This document shows, piece by piece, positions 11,695 to 22,559 of a DNA stretch of 64,000 nt (positions within the stretch are counted from its first letter, which is position 1; each line of letters opens with the position of its first letter). The DNA is taken from assembly GCA_038503035.1 (NCBI GenBank), contig JAVSML010024002.1, positions 872,587 through 936,586 on the forward strand, read 5' to 3'. The translations under genes and the position numbers were made by a program. The notes beneath the pieces are model-generated. The model did no database searches, was not told the origin of the DNA, and saw nothing but the letters and a program-made list of their open reading frames with translations. This DNA comes from Crocodylus rhombifer. Taxonomy: Eukaryota; Chordata; Crocodylia; Crocodylidae.

Positions 11695-11760
11695 AGTTCC
11701 TCAGCTGGTGCAAATCAGTGTAGCTGCACTGATGCCAATTTATACTATGGGTCTGGCCTA
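11695..11760. repeat. Ancient amniote interspersed repeat fragment
   Basis: The string CAGCTGGTGCAAATCAGTGT, then AGCTGCACTGATGCC and AATTTATAC, resembles a recurrent reptile/bird repeat in which 'CAGCTGGTGTAAATC' and its complement bracket a short core. A related string lies at 61480-61565. Family name not recalled with certainty. Confidence 0.4.
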
Positions 11761-14700
11761 TTTCTTTGCATTAATATGAAAAAAATGATATATTTTATAG
11801 ACTTTTGAGTCAGAGAGGTGGTGCTGTTATTATCAAGTAGTTGGAGCGTTTGCATACATAGGCAGAGGAATTTCAGTGACTGATTTCTGGAGCTAACCCA
11901 CATCTCCAGATTGAGCAGTAACAGATCTCTTAGAAAAACATTCAACCTTGATTTAAAGACATCACATGGCAGAGAAGCCACTAAGTAATCATTTCAGTGG
12001 GTGAAAAGCATATCATTATTTCCAATCCTAGCTCTCATATCTGCACAACTAAACAAAATCATTAGTTCCTTTTAATTTAAAGTTGATTGTATACATTTTC
12101 CAGTGATGATTTTGGTGCAACATAAAATGTACAAATATATTTGAAATGCTGACAGATGAGCAAGCAACAACTAGGTTTGTTTTCATCATTCTCAGGAACA
12201 GATATAAAAATAATATTTTTTTTTCACAGTATTTTTAAAAAAAACCTCTCTCTACACTGCAGCTTGTGAATGAAATAGTAGTGAATGCATTTAAACCTCA
12301 ACACTGTGAGCTATGGTGCTTAAAGGATTAAGTCTGAGTAGATGCTGGCGCTAGGAAGGAATGTTGTTGCCCAGATGCTTTATTTCATTTTCACCCTGTA
12401 TTCAGACTGTCTTCATGGCGCATCAAAGTTTGAAAGGATAACCAAATAGGTATGACTGTTGTTCTTTTTTATTTTTATTTATTAAAGATCATCATTTAGT
12501 GATTGCAACACTCCACATTTTACTGAATAGTGAAAGCAGCTTTAACATCTTAATAAATGAAGATTTTTTTTTTAGTTCTTGGACCTTTAAAAATCTCTAA
12601 TGACTGTGTAGAACCAGAGGTAGGTTCCATCTTTCATGGCTTCATCTGTTTTCTTTATCTTCCTGGACCACAAATTATCATCCACATGCTGATAAGGAGA
12701 CAGAGACTCTTATTTTTTCTTTTGAGTTTCCCCCTCCCCCGCCTTTTAGGGACCATTTCATTCTTTTAAGGAAAGCATTAAATTATTAATGTCTACCAGT
12801 TCACTTCATGATTTATGGGTTAGAAGGCTGGGCAAAATAACTTCGATTTAATCCTTAAAATATTCTTATGACCTGCAGAGGCAAATGATAGTCACTGTCA
12901 ATGATGCTTAGTACCTTGTATACCAAGTGACCCAAAGCGTTTAAGTCACTTAGCACTATTATTGATTGGGAGTTAAAATCAAGATTTCCCTAGTTTAACT
13001 GGTCCTATAGCTTGCCCATTAACAGCAATGGAGCTTGAACTGTGGCTGTTGGACCACTGGTGCATCTTCCCTGGAAGGTTGGTTGCATATCAATTAGTAA
13101 CTTTTCAGCCTATACATCATATTATAATTAAGCATACATAACATACAAAATAATATTACCAAAGTATTTAAACTAGAGCTACAACTGGCAAAGGGGTGTT
13201 GCCTGATGCTGATTAGGATCTGAAGCCAATCCATATAGCTATGTCTGGGAGAGAAATGGCCCATGCCAAGACACATTTTCTATTCAGGTATCATTGTAAG
13301 GCAAAAGGTTTGTAGTTTGAGCTCATGGACTGCACCACAGCTCTTGGCATCATTTCTTTCTCCCACAATAAGATCCATGTGTGCCACCCTCCCAACCTCC
13401 TCCTTTCAAACAATATCTTGCAACCTTGCAATGCTTTTCTTCATGTCACTGACCCTTTACAACCCCTGTAGCAGGTGGTCTCCATTTCCTCCTTATGTCT
13501 GGAGTTGTGTACTCCTCCTTTCCCATACCCCATTGCTGTTATCTCTCATTTTCTCTTTCAAGAAGCACTCTGTCCCATGATCTCCCCTTTCTCTCTCTTA
13601 TTCCTTATATCTGTGTGGCAGATAAGTATTTCAGGGTGTCAGCATTTTTAAACCACACAGAGATTTCGGGAAAGGGCAGAGCTGAGTTAGGGGAAGGAGT
13701 CTACAACTCTGGAAGGAATTAATGACTCCCATCAATGAGTTCTTTGATCTAAAGACAATTACAGAGGTGGTTGAAGCTGTTGGTTCTGTTAACCAGATGC
13801 CTGGACTCTATATATCCCAAATTATCCTTTCCTAATTGCCTGATTTTCTCCAACAGTAAAATGCTTCTGCCTAGTAATCACAAGGACGTTCCCTGAAATT
13901 TTGGGAGCTATCAGGTGCGTTGTTCAAAAGGGAATCGTTGACAGAAACAGAAATGCCACCAAGTTGTATATAAGACTTTACTTCACTAAATAAAGTTTGA
14001 ACTACATCATATTCTTGTCACTACAGCAGATCCTCCAAAAATGCTTAAAAAGGGATGTGGCTTTTCTCCCTTTAAATACCGTAACAATTATAGCTTTCAA
14101 AATATCCATCAAATAGATATAGCTTAAGCCACAGATGGGGTGGTGGAGGCGGGGGAGGGGGAGGGGAGGCGGGATTTTTCAGCCCTCTTAGGCTAGCACA
14201 GAGAAATGCAATGGGATTTTTAGACTACTAGTGAGTAACGCTGACTGACTTTTCCACTGAACAAGCAATACACATTAATGGTCTCTGAGGAGGTTATTTA
14301 TTATTACAGTGGTGCAAATGAGGACAGCATTTGGCCCATAAGTAATAAAAGAGGAGTTGAGCATGTAAATCCTAGCACCATTGTGAAGGAAATTCTGTCC
14401 AGCAACAGTAAATTATCTGAAATTCTTCCAGAAAGTATGAATGGCTCCATAGTCAAAGAGGGCTTGTGAGTTTCAAGTATAAAAATGACAGCCATAAATA
14501 AAGGTAGAATAACCCTGATCCCCACTGGAATGAAATAACATCACATTCCTGAAACACTGATGTCTGTGGAAAATGCATTTGCTCACCCTAATAGGTGAGA
14601 GAGAAGGGAGGAAAGCAACGCTCTCATACTACTTAAGGCCTTGACTTTCAAAATAAAGTGTAATGCTATTGCTTATGCTATAAGCACAAGTTTCCCCAGG

Positions 14701-14949
14701 GGTCTTCATGCACGGATCTGGAATTACTATGTTTTTATCTAAATTGCTGGATTTTTGCTCGCCTGAAAATCATAGGCAAGCATACATATGTGTTTTACCA
14801 ATAGGTGTTCTGAAAGGTGTTTAGCAAACTGGTTGTAATACAGAAATCAGCAACACCATTTTTAAGCCACATGAGGCAGGCCGGTAAGCCAAAATGTAGT
14901 GCTTTCTGCTAACGGCAAGAGCACTTAGTTCACTGTTCATCTGTCAAGG
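11761..14949. other. Unique AT-rich sequence, no gene seen
   Basis: No exon-like conservation, RNA gene or clear repeat recognised. A pyrimidine-rich stretch lies at about 13340-13610, which produces a Ser/Pro/Phe-rich open frame I do not believe. A G-quadruplex motif lies at 14151-14173. Confidence 0.55.
14151..14173 (+). other. G-quadruplex motif
   Basis: Runs of 5, 5, 4 and 3 guanines with loops A, A and AGGC within 23 bases fit the G4 consensus with very short loops. Surrounding sequence (14136-14173) is also G-rich. Confidence 0.7.
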
Positions 14950-15055
14950 CTTTTGGAAGCAAGGTTTGTTGGCAAAGTCTTTTATTGGATCAATGATATA
15001 GTTGGGGAAGATGGTACCCAAGCTTTTGGGTACAAACTGCCCTTCCTCAGGCCTG
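14950..15055. repeat. Old interspersed repeat fragment with internal palindrome
   Basis: The string TTATTGGATCAATGATATAG, then AAGCTTTTGGGTAC and CCTTCCTCAGGCCTG, resembles a repeat I have seen widely in reptile and bird genomes ('tttattggatcaac ... cttcttcaggc'). It contains a palindrome GTACCCAA-GCTT-TTGGGTAC at 15014-15033. Only one copy is in this window, so the call rests on recognition. Confidence 0.4.
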
Positions 15056-15289
15056 AAAAAAATATAACCAAACAAACCTTTTTTCTCTCATATTGCCTAG
15101 GCCATGACAGCTACAAAAATATTCACCCTGTGGAGGATTTTAGAAACATCCAGTTCATCTTAGACACGTTCAGTTGTTTAGGACTTGTAACTTTATTAAC
15201 ATTACGCCCTTTTGTAGCATAATCACTCCTTTAATAGCAGCCTGATACTAGACCTCCTCAACAAAAGGTTTTAAAAAGAAAAATTAGAA

Positions 15290-15600
15290 ATCGCGATTTG
15301 TACATTGGCATTGTTAAAAATTCCCCGTCGTAGAATAGGGAATGGAACCACAATCCACAAATAAAATTAATGATTCCATAATCAATGTGGGCATTCGTTC
15401 ACGAATGCTGCTTGAAATTTACATGCATTACCACGGTGTAGGTATTTTTCTGCTTGCCAATGTATTAGAAGAAAGTGACATTTTAACATCACTTTAGATT
15501 TAATTGTATTTGGCTTCAAGCTAATAAAGTTGAAGCGATTTGGCAGTAATCCCTCACAGTTATAGTAACATACTTGACATGTAGTATTTCAAATTAAAAA
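15290..15600. promoter_or_regulatory. Candidate conserved non-coding element
   Basis: Repeat-free and AT-rich, with palindromic and homeodomain-like words, for example AATTAGAAATCGCGATTTGT near 15281, CATTCGTTCACGAATGC near 15392 and GATTTAATTGTATTTGGC near 15497. It has the look of deeply conserved enhancer sequence; conservation is not testable here. Confidence 0.22.
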
Positions 15601-15934
15601 CCAAAGAAATAAAGCCAAAAGCACGAAGGAACTGGATAATTTTTTAGATAGATCAGGTTTTACATGGTAGTTGAGAATGTCATGGTTCTGTACCCCATTA
15701 TCTATCTCCTGCGGCTAGTGAGTGGTTTATATGAAAAGGCTTGCTGGTTAAACACTTACTGAAGTCAATAGGACTTAAATACACTCAGCACCCCTGAAAC
15801 ACAGGTAACACAGTAGGCCCTAAATCTTAAGTACAGTAAGAACATTTGAATTTTGCCCATTGAGTCTGATAGCCTGTGTTGGTGAACTAGAGGCTAGATG
15901 AACTGATAACCAGATGAAGTAACGAGGCTTGTAT

Positions 15935-16154
15935 TAGGCTGGGATTACAAGTGCAATTTAACATTGACCAAATGCAGTTAAAACACGAGCAGACACATAT
16001 CTAAGCAGTTTAGCACATGTTAAACAGCCCACTTGTCATAGGAAAGTTGTTCTCTTTCAGGCAAGGGTTATCCCCTAATCCGCGCTAACTTTAATAGGAC
16101 ACTACATATGAATGATTTGCAACTGTTGCAAGTGGCCGTGTGATACCACCCTTA
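15935..16154. mobile_element. Probable hAT-type MITE, about 220 bp
   Basis: Left end TAGGCTGGGATTACAAGTGC and the complement of the right end, TAAGGGTGGTATCACACGGC, are similar imperfect inverted repeats with hAT-like TAGGG termini. Flanks GCTTGTAT (left) and GCCTTGTC (right) look like a decayed 8-bp duplication with an indel. No coding content. Confidence 0.45.
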
Positions 16155-16708
16155 GCCTTGTCACACGGGACACTTCACACATGTTTTATTTAGCCCATTA
16201 TTGTACCATATTAAAAGTTAGAGCATGTTCTAAGCAGTTACATAATAATGCTTACTATGATCTTGGCTAGGGCTGGAGCCACCTGTGTCAGCCCGCCTTG
16301 ATACCAGGTGCTGCAGCATGCACATCTGTCTCTGAAGATATGCAACCCCCAAGCCCAGAGTCTGTGCCCTCCTCACCACATGCCTTGCACTGCCCAACCT
16401 GGGAGTGTCTGCCCCTGGTACATCAGGGTAAGCTGAGTCGCTGCAGCTCGTGGTGTAGCCCGACAGCTTTTTGGTACCATTGATCTGATGCTAAATTGTG
16501 CATATACACCATGATGTTCCTTCCAAAACCTTCTGGAAGGGATGAACTCTTGAACTAGTGACCAAGTTACAAGATGTGAGCATATGCAGTGGTACCTGTG
16601 AAAACAGCAGGAAAATCCTGAGGCAAATGCAGGCAATCACTCGGAACAGCAGATAATATCGAAGATTGTAACAACCAGTATGGTTGAACAGCTTTGTGTT
16701 GGTTTATG

Positions 16709-16756
16709 ATTGGCCAATAACAAGTGGTGTGCTAAGGAGCGCAAAAGGTATAAAAG
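16709..16756 (+). promoter_or_regulatory. CCAAT box and TATA box of the LTR-like unit
   Basis: ATTGGCCAAT at 16709-16718 is itself palindromic; TATAAAAG follows at 16749-16756. Transcription would be expected to start near 16780. Confidence 0.5.
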
Positions 16757-17004
16757 TGTTTGAGACTCTGCAGGGTGTGGTCTGCTCCATTCTGGTTTGG
16801 TTGGTTTGGTTTAGTGTTCATTCCTCAGGAGAGAAGTATCTTTGGAGCTTGGACTGGTACCTTGGAGGGTAGTAGCTCCTTGTGGTTTATGTGCTTGGCA
16901 GTTTCCATGGCTAGGTCTGACTAGGTTGCTCCAGGACTGCATTTGAGTTTATGGCTGAGCAGCTGAGGAGGCATCCCCTGGAGAGTGGTGGTCTCTAAAC
17001 TTCG

Positions 17005-17203
17005 GCAGAGAAGAGCTTTGCACCCCATCAGTGGTGCAGAGAGGAGAAGAGCTTTGCACCTCACTGGTGGTGGAGAGAGAAGAGCTTTGCACCCCACCTG
17101 TGGTGCAGTGAGATCTTTGCACCCCACTGGTGGTACAGAAAGAAGATCTTTGCACCCCATGGGTGGTGCGGAGAGGAGAAGATCTTTGCGCCCCGTCGGT
17201 GGT
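17005..17203 (+). repeat. Tandem array, six units of 30-36 bp
   Basis: Units share the core GAAGAGCTTTGCACCCCA or GAAGATCTTTGCACCCCA, then a variable tri- to tetranucleotide and GTGGTGCAGAGAG. Unit lengths are about 31, 36, 33, 30, 33 and 36. A seventh degenerate unit may follow to about 17240. All are imperfect copies, so the array is not a recent expansion. Confidence 0.85.
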
Positions 17204-17445
17204 GTGGAGAGGGAAGTCTCTAGCTTGCCTCTTTGTGCTGAAGAGGAGGGCCTTGCTTATCCATCTGTGAAGTCCTTCATTCTGCTGGACCCTAGAGGCC
17301 TCCAAAAAGCTGTGCTGCTGTTTGGTAAAGTATCGTTTATATTATTTCTGCTTCGCCCTATTGTTAAGAGCCTTGCTGTCTATAAATTCACTTGCATTGT
17401 ACTGTGGTTGTTCCTATTCTTCTTAAACCCTTTTAAACCCACTGT

Positions 17446-17451
17446 AATAAA
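17446..17451 (+). terminator. AATAAA poly(A) signal of the LTR-like unit
   Basis: AATAAA followed within 40 bases by the T-rich CCTTTCTTTCTTGTCTGCC stretch, a normal polyadenylation arrangement. Confidence 0.5.
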
Positions 17452-17599
17452 TCCGTTAGGTTCATCCTAACCTTTCTTTCTTGTCTGCCTAATATGCCAG
17501 TGAAACCAAGTCAGGCATCCTAGCCAGCACTGTTGAGGGGAAATTTCCCAGGTGCCCTGTGTCAGTCAGCTTGGACTACCCTATACCTTTTTTGCTACA

Positions 17600-18355
17600 A
17601 CTTTCCCAGGCACCCTGCCCTTGCTAAAAATCTTGGTGTAACAGTGGAGGGAGGTTGCAGGGACCTGAGTCTGGGAGAGAGTGCCACTCCTGCTCCTAGC
17701 CCTGCAGTGTAAACTGGGTGTCTGCCATTGGCTGTGTTGAGCCAGCTCCAGTGCTGAGCCAGCTCACCAGAGTTTTGAATTGGCCCCGGTGTAGCACTGG
17801 GGCTGGAACTAATAATCAGCTGATCGTCAGTCCCAACTCCCACACCACACCGCACTGCACCAGTCCTGAGTTCATATTATCTCCATGGAGCAGCCTGACA
17901 ATAGCTGAATATGTGTTACTTAATACTATCTGGAGATACTCCTCCAATGAAAAGTCACAACTCTACTATAATCTGACAACACTTAGCATGTGTTTTACTG
18001 CTCAAATATGCAGCCATTCACATTTTAAGTGCATTTAACAAGTCCTAAGTGTAATATATGACATTGCCTTTAGTCTAGCCCCTATTTTAAAAACAAAACT
18101 CTTTTCTATCTCTTTGGCACATGAATTGCACCAGCTTTTATGTCTAAAAATGTTATGCTTGTTTACCAATGAAACTCTCTCCTCTTCATTTTAGTGTCTG
18201 CTGATAACAAATTAGCATTTTTCTAAAATATAAAATAAAAATACATTGTTAGCATGGAGATGAATGAATAAGCATCAGATGGTAACTTTCTTTAAATATT
18301 ATCTCTTTTTTAAAAGAAAGGGGAAAAAAGAGTGATCATTTCAAAAGGTGCTTAC
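17600..18355. other. No gene; possible repeat remnant then unique sequence
   Basis: 17635-17880 is GC-rich and looks repeat-derived, possibly an internal remnant linked to the preceding LTR-like unit (TGGTGTAACAGTGGAGGG at 17635 could be a decayed primer-binding site, weak). 17880-18355 is AT-rich unique sequence. Confidence 0.35.
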
Positions 18356-19476
18356 TAGGCCTGTGTGAAATGACCAGTATTCACTTCGGATTCAGATTCA
18401 GCTGATTCAGGGGATATCAATTTGATTCAGTGATTCAAATCACTGTCCTGAAACGATTTGACTGAATCTAATTTGGAAATTTGGCTGCTGCCGGATCTCC
18501 GAATCACACAGGCCCATCCCCTGCCCACTTTCCCAGCCCCAGCAATGGCTGCCCTGTCCATCCCAGCTCACTTTGGGGAAAAAAAAAAAGCCCCCCTCCC
18601 CAGGTGCTGCTGGGCAGGGGAAGGTGAGCCCTGCTGCCCCTCACTTCCCCATGCTGCATGGGGGCTTTGAGCTCCCCAACCCCCACTTCACTGTCCCAGC
18701 TCCCCTATGGCTGCCTTGCCTCCCCCAGCTCCGGCCCTTTAAGAAAAAAGCAAATAAAGTAACCTCTGAACTCACCAGTTCCTGGCCAATGGGGGAGGGG
18801 GGGACAATCCCACTTCCCCCCACTGCCATGTGCTGTGTGCGGGGACTCTTCCATGAGCATCCATGAAGGCACGAGGCCACTGCAGGAGCGTTCAGCCTTG
18901 GGGGATTTTCTCGGTTTTTTGTTTCTTTTTGTTTTTTAAAGGGCCAGAGCTGGAGCTGGGGCTGGGGGGGCAGCCAGGGGGGGGGGGGGGGGCGCAGCTG
19001 GGACAGTGGGGGGGTCAAGGACCTCATGACAGAGCCCTACACACAGCGTGGGACAGTGGGGGATGATGGGGATTGCCCCCGCAGCCAGCAGCACCCGGTG
19101 AGTGGGGGCTTTTTTAAAAACACTGGTTGCTGGGGGCGGGGGGGCTGGGGGAGTGAGCAGGATTCAGTGGGGCTGGGAGAGCAGGCAGGGGGTGGGGTCT
19201 GGCAGGGGTTCTCCCCCATGGTCCCCTCCTCCCTCCTACAGCCCCCCCGCCCCCTACTTACTAGCTCCAAGTCCAGCTCCAGCTCCCTGCTGCTGTGAGC
19301 AGGGATTGCCCAAATCCTCAAAGCTCTCCAAATCTTTTCTGAAGATTCAGACAGCTTCAAATCATTTTGGACCTTTTTATTGGTCCCCTGATTTGATTCA
19401 GTTTGGAGATTCAGCCACCGAATCAGGCCGAATCTCCTCCAAATTGAATCACCACCCAAAGCTTTACGCAGCCCTA
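18356..19476 (-). mobile_element. Foldback hAT-like non-autonomous transposon, copy A (about 1.12 kb)
   Basis: Left end TAGGCCTGTGTGAAA and complement of the right end TAGGGCTGCGTAAAGC are imperfect inverted repeats. Both subterminal regions are packed with GATTC/GAATC motifs. The left half holds sub-repeats with 'CCATGCTGCATGGGGGC' and 'GGCCCTTTAAGAAAAAAG'; the right half holds their complements ('TTTTTTAAAGGGCCAGAGCT', 'GACAGAGCCCTACACACAG'), so the element is a large imperfect palindrome. A long G-run lies near 18965-18995. Its left end matches the right end of copy B in complement, so it is inverted relative to B. The expected 8-bp duplication is not preserved. Open frames inside (up to 140 codons on both strands) are GC-driven artefacts. 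Confidence 0.75.
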
Positions 19477-19785
19477 TAGGTTATTCACAGAAGTTGATCA
19501 CATCATAGGACAAGTGATAGAAGTTGACAAGTCATAGGACAAACTTCTCTTTATCTTCTTAACAGGTCAGTGTGCCAATGTAGACTCAGGGAAAGCAGGT
19601 AGGAGCATTGTTTCAGCCCTTTTACTACTTGTATTTTTTAATTACACTTTCTCTTCTGTTCTCCTGGATAGTACTACTGCATTAACATGACTGACATCTT
19701 AAAAACTGAAAATGAGTAGAAAACATAGATTTGAATACATTAATGTAAAGAATATGAGGCTCAAATGCTGGCTATTGGCATCAGT

Positions 19786-20241
19786 GACTGCATCTGCATG
19801 TGTAATGAATGCACCTGAATAAACTGTGGCACAGTTTGCCCAGAGTGTATTGCTCTCAGGTGCAGCATTTACGCATGTGCCCTGGACTGCAACGCATTGA
19901 GCTGGGGTGGCACAGCTTCAGCTTGCAGGGGATCCTGGGGGTCAGCCTTCCAACTCAGAGCTGCTCTGACCTGGCTTAGTGTGCTGCAGAGGGGCTGGCT
20001 GGGGCATGAGGCAGCCCCCCACACTATAGTACCCTCATGCCTTACCCACCTGTCACCATCTACATGTGCATTGTGGCAGAATAAATTACTCCACCATAGG
20101 ATAGTACTTGTATTGGGCAGTACTAATGTATGGTGGAGTTAATGGGTTTACTCCAGTCTAATAGCTCTGCACATGTAGATGGAGATGCATTAGTGTAGAG
20201 CTAATTAGGCAACTGCAGTAAGCTTCTCATGTAGATGTCCC
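19786..20241. mobile_element. Probable non-autonomous DNA transposon with a nested MITE
   Basis: Left end GACTGCATCTGCATGTG and complement of the right end GGGGACATCTACATGAG are similar inverted repeats, resembling the M1 family at 2055 and 23919. Inside lies a second inverted-repeat unit, 20056-20182. The middle (19890-20030) is GC-rich. Outer borders are approximate and no target duplication was confirmed. Confidence 0.45.
20056..20182. mobile_element. Nested palindromic MITE, 127 bp, perfect 15-bp terminal inverted repeats
   Basis: CCATCTACATGTGCA (20056-20070) and TGCACATGTAGATGG (20168-20182) are exact inverted copies. Inside, TTACTCCACCAT and TGGTGGAGTTAAT continue the palindrome. Either a nested insertion or the hairpin core of the larger element. 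Confidence 0.6.
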
Positions 20242-20825
20242 CAGCAAGAATCTTTGGGCATTTATACACATACATTTTTGTGCATTGATGCACCAGAGAC
20301 CTGGTGGGTCTAAGCACACTCAATTAATTGCTGTGACATGTGCAGTTGCATAAGTGGTAAAACGTACGTCAGTCTACAGAAAATGGCGGCGGTGCACTTG
20401 ATGTGTTTCAGTTCAAAAGCGTGTTGCCACCATTTTCTCAGTGCTGCCATGCATTTTGCCTTTTATACAACTGCATGCACTTTTCAAAGCGCCTGCTGCC
20501 GCAGCACATGCATGTGTACAAATGCCCTTTTTGTTTATTTCACTGGTTTCTGGATTAAGCTAAGAGAACATGTAGTCAGACAGAGTTTAAGTTCTAGGTG
20601 TTGTTTCGTACTGTTTACACAACAAATATGATATGAATGCACTACACAGCATAATTCAAGTAACAATGCTCATTAATAACACGCAACATATTGCATAAGT
20701 ACCTCCAGACAGCAGTATGTTAGCAGGCTTCTATAATACAGATCATACTGAAAAACGGTGGGGGACTTGTAGGTGCTTAAGGGATATGATTCAGTTCTTA
20801 TACTCTACAATGCAGCACAGGGCAG

Positions 20826-21060
20826 GGGATTAGAAGCGGCAGTGGGTTCCATTTTCAGCTCTGTCACTGGCACACTTTGAAACTGTGAGTGTGTAATTAA
20901 ACCTTTTACGCATTGGTTTATCCATTTGTAAAATGGGTAATATTATTTTTTTCCCCTATGTCACATGAGTAGGGAAATGATTAACCTGCTGATTCTCATG
21001 ATGTGCTGTGATATCCTCTGGAGAAGATGCCATGCAAGTGCAAGGCAAGGTTACTACTGT
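20826..21060 (+). repeat. MIR SINE, near full length
   Basis: Matches the MIR layout: TTCCATTTTCAGCTCTGTCA near 20847, then TTATCCATTTGTAAAATGGG near 20920 (the 'cccatctgtaaaatggg' MIR hallmark) and a 3' part ending near AAGGCAAGGTTACTACTG. Divergence is high, as expected. Confidence 0.75.
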
Positions 21061-21667
21061 TGTTAATGTTCCTCGTACAGACTGTTGACAAGCTGTAGGC
21101 AAGATCCGAAGTGTGAGCATGACAGAACTGCTTTTTATTGAAAGTTAAAAAGTATTTATTGCTTTGGAATCAATTCTGAGAAGTGGATATACTCATTCAT
21201 CCATTGGTGAGGTCACCACAGTTAATTTATAATTAAAATGGATATGGCTCTCAAGATGAGCTGGGCTGAGCAGTCCTTCTGCAATTTGAACACCTGTGAA
21301 CCTGGCTCACTGGCAAATGTGTGAATAATGTGGACATTCAATCATTGTTTATGCTGCCCCGATTACCCATCTTCTCTTTCCAGCTGTGAAGCACTGGCCT
21401 TATGACCTGATGGCTGCTTTCCCAGTGAGATAGCGAAGATGCCAGCCAAAGCAGGTCAGACACCCTTCACGGGAGGTTCTCCTGCAGCTGTTTGTGGACA
21501 CACGGTCTTGAGGACAAACAGTAGGACACCAACCTACCTCTGACTTTTGCCTCATTAAGAAAAGCTGGGTTTTTGTTACTTTTTTTTTTTTAATTTAGGT
21601 GAAACCCTGAATCAGAGTTTGTCCTTACATGTGGAAGATAGTAGTTGAGTTACAACACTGACTACAT

Positions 21668-21780
21668 ATGAATGTATGTAAGAATGTAGCATATGAATTT
21701 CCAGTATTATCAGTTTATGATCTATATAATATGGATACAGCTAAATTTAATATTCATGTCAGCAAAAGGAAGTATTTTCC
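21668..21780. other. Unique AT-rich sequence
   Basis: Nothing recognised; the small frame 21668-21895 runs through the MIR fragment that follows. Confidence 0.4.
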
Positions 21781-21785
21781 AATGG

Positions 21786-21856
21786 ATAAGGATCTGCTCT
21801 GTGACTCTGTAAATCTGGGTACTAATCCCAGCTGTGCCACTGACAATGCATTTGCA
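21786..21856 (+). repeat. MIR SINE core fragment
   Basis: CTGGGTACTAATCCCAGCTG followed by TGCCACTGACAATGC is the conserved MIR core. Confidence 0.75.
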
Positions 21857-22353
21857 TTCCCTTCTCTCCCTTCCTCTTGTGTATTTATAATATAAGCGAT
21901 TTGGGACAAAACCGGTTACAGTCATTTATATAGTGCCTAACAGCTCTGATCATAGCTGGGCCTATAGATATTACATCAATACTACTACTAACTTTAGACA
22001 GAATTATATAAAATACCCATTCTTTACAATGCCTATCTTTTTGTTAGTGCAGAGAGGCAGGTCTGCATCTAAATTACCTGACCTCTAATTTCAAAGAACT
22101 GGTCACAAAATTGCCTCAGCAAGTTGCTAGTCTGAAAACAAAAGTCTTTTTAATCTTTTGTATGGCAAAAACGGTGGCTGTATCTTTTTATCTTTGTGCA
22201 CTTTGACATTTTGTCGATTCGGGGCTCTTGGTCGTTAGAGACATTATCAGGGATCACTATGTGGAAGTGACTCTCGTCAATCCCCACAAAAGCCTTTAAA
22301 AAAAGGCAACAGTACACAGTGTTGCTTGTTAAAACAAAACTGCGCAAAAAGTG

Positions 22354-22355
<2 letters not shown>

Positions 22356-22385
<30 letters not shown>
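22356..22385 (+). repeat. (AC)n microsatellite, about 15 units
   Basis: Uninterrupted AC dinucleotides over 30 bases. Confidence 0.95.
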
Positions 22386-22386
<1 letters not shown>

Positions 22387-22559
22387 AGCCAAACACAGTA
22401 GTCTATGTGTAACTGAAAAATCTGAAAGGAAGAAAAATCTTTTTTTGCATGAAGTTATTAAAGTATGTCTGAGATTTTTGCTTTCTTTCCATACTGAGCA
22501 ACAATCTTTGCTCACAGTTTAAATGAACATATCATAAAGGGTGGGAAAGGGTAGTGTTA

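Larger units (their letters stand above)
16667..17599 (+). mobile_element. LTR-like unit with promoter, tandem array and poly(A) signal (probable ERV LTR)
   Basis: The unit starts TGTAACAACC and ends TTGCTACA, so its ends form an imperfect inverted repeat (TGTARCAA). In order on the plus strand it has an ATTGGCCAAT CCAAT box (16709-16718), TATAAAAG (16749-16756), a six-unit tandem array (17005-17203) and AATAAA (17446-17451) followed by a T/GT-rich stretch (about 17471-17489). This is the order U3-R-U5 of a retroviral LTR. It would imply an unusually long transcribed R region of about 670 bases. No gag, pol or env follows. I could not find a clean target duplication, so both borders are tentative. 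An open frame at 16985-17470 (161 codons) arises mainly from the array, which is open on both strands; I do not call it a gene. Alternative: a host or non-coding transcription unit with its own promoter. Confidence 0.45.

Noticed and set aside
11494..11808. 104-codon plus-strand frame considered as an exon
   Set aside because: Crosses an ancient repeat scrap and ends in low-complexity residues; no splice sites in a plausible place.
16985..17470. 161-codon open frame over the tandem array
   Set aside because: Created by array units and open on both strands; the part after the array is random-looking. No start context, homologue or splice structure supports it.
18573..19479. Open frames of 90-140 codons inside hAT-like copy A
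   Set aside because: They lie within a non-coding foldback element and shift between strands; no transposase motifs.
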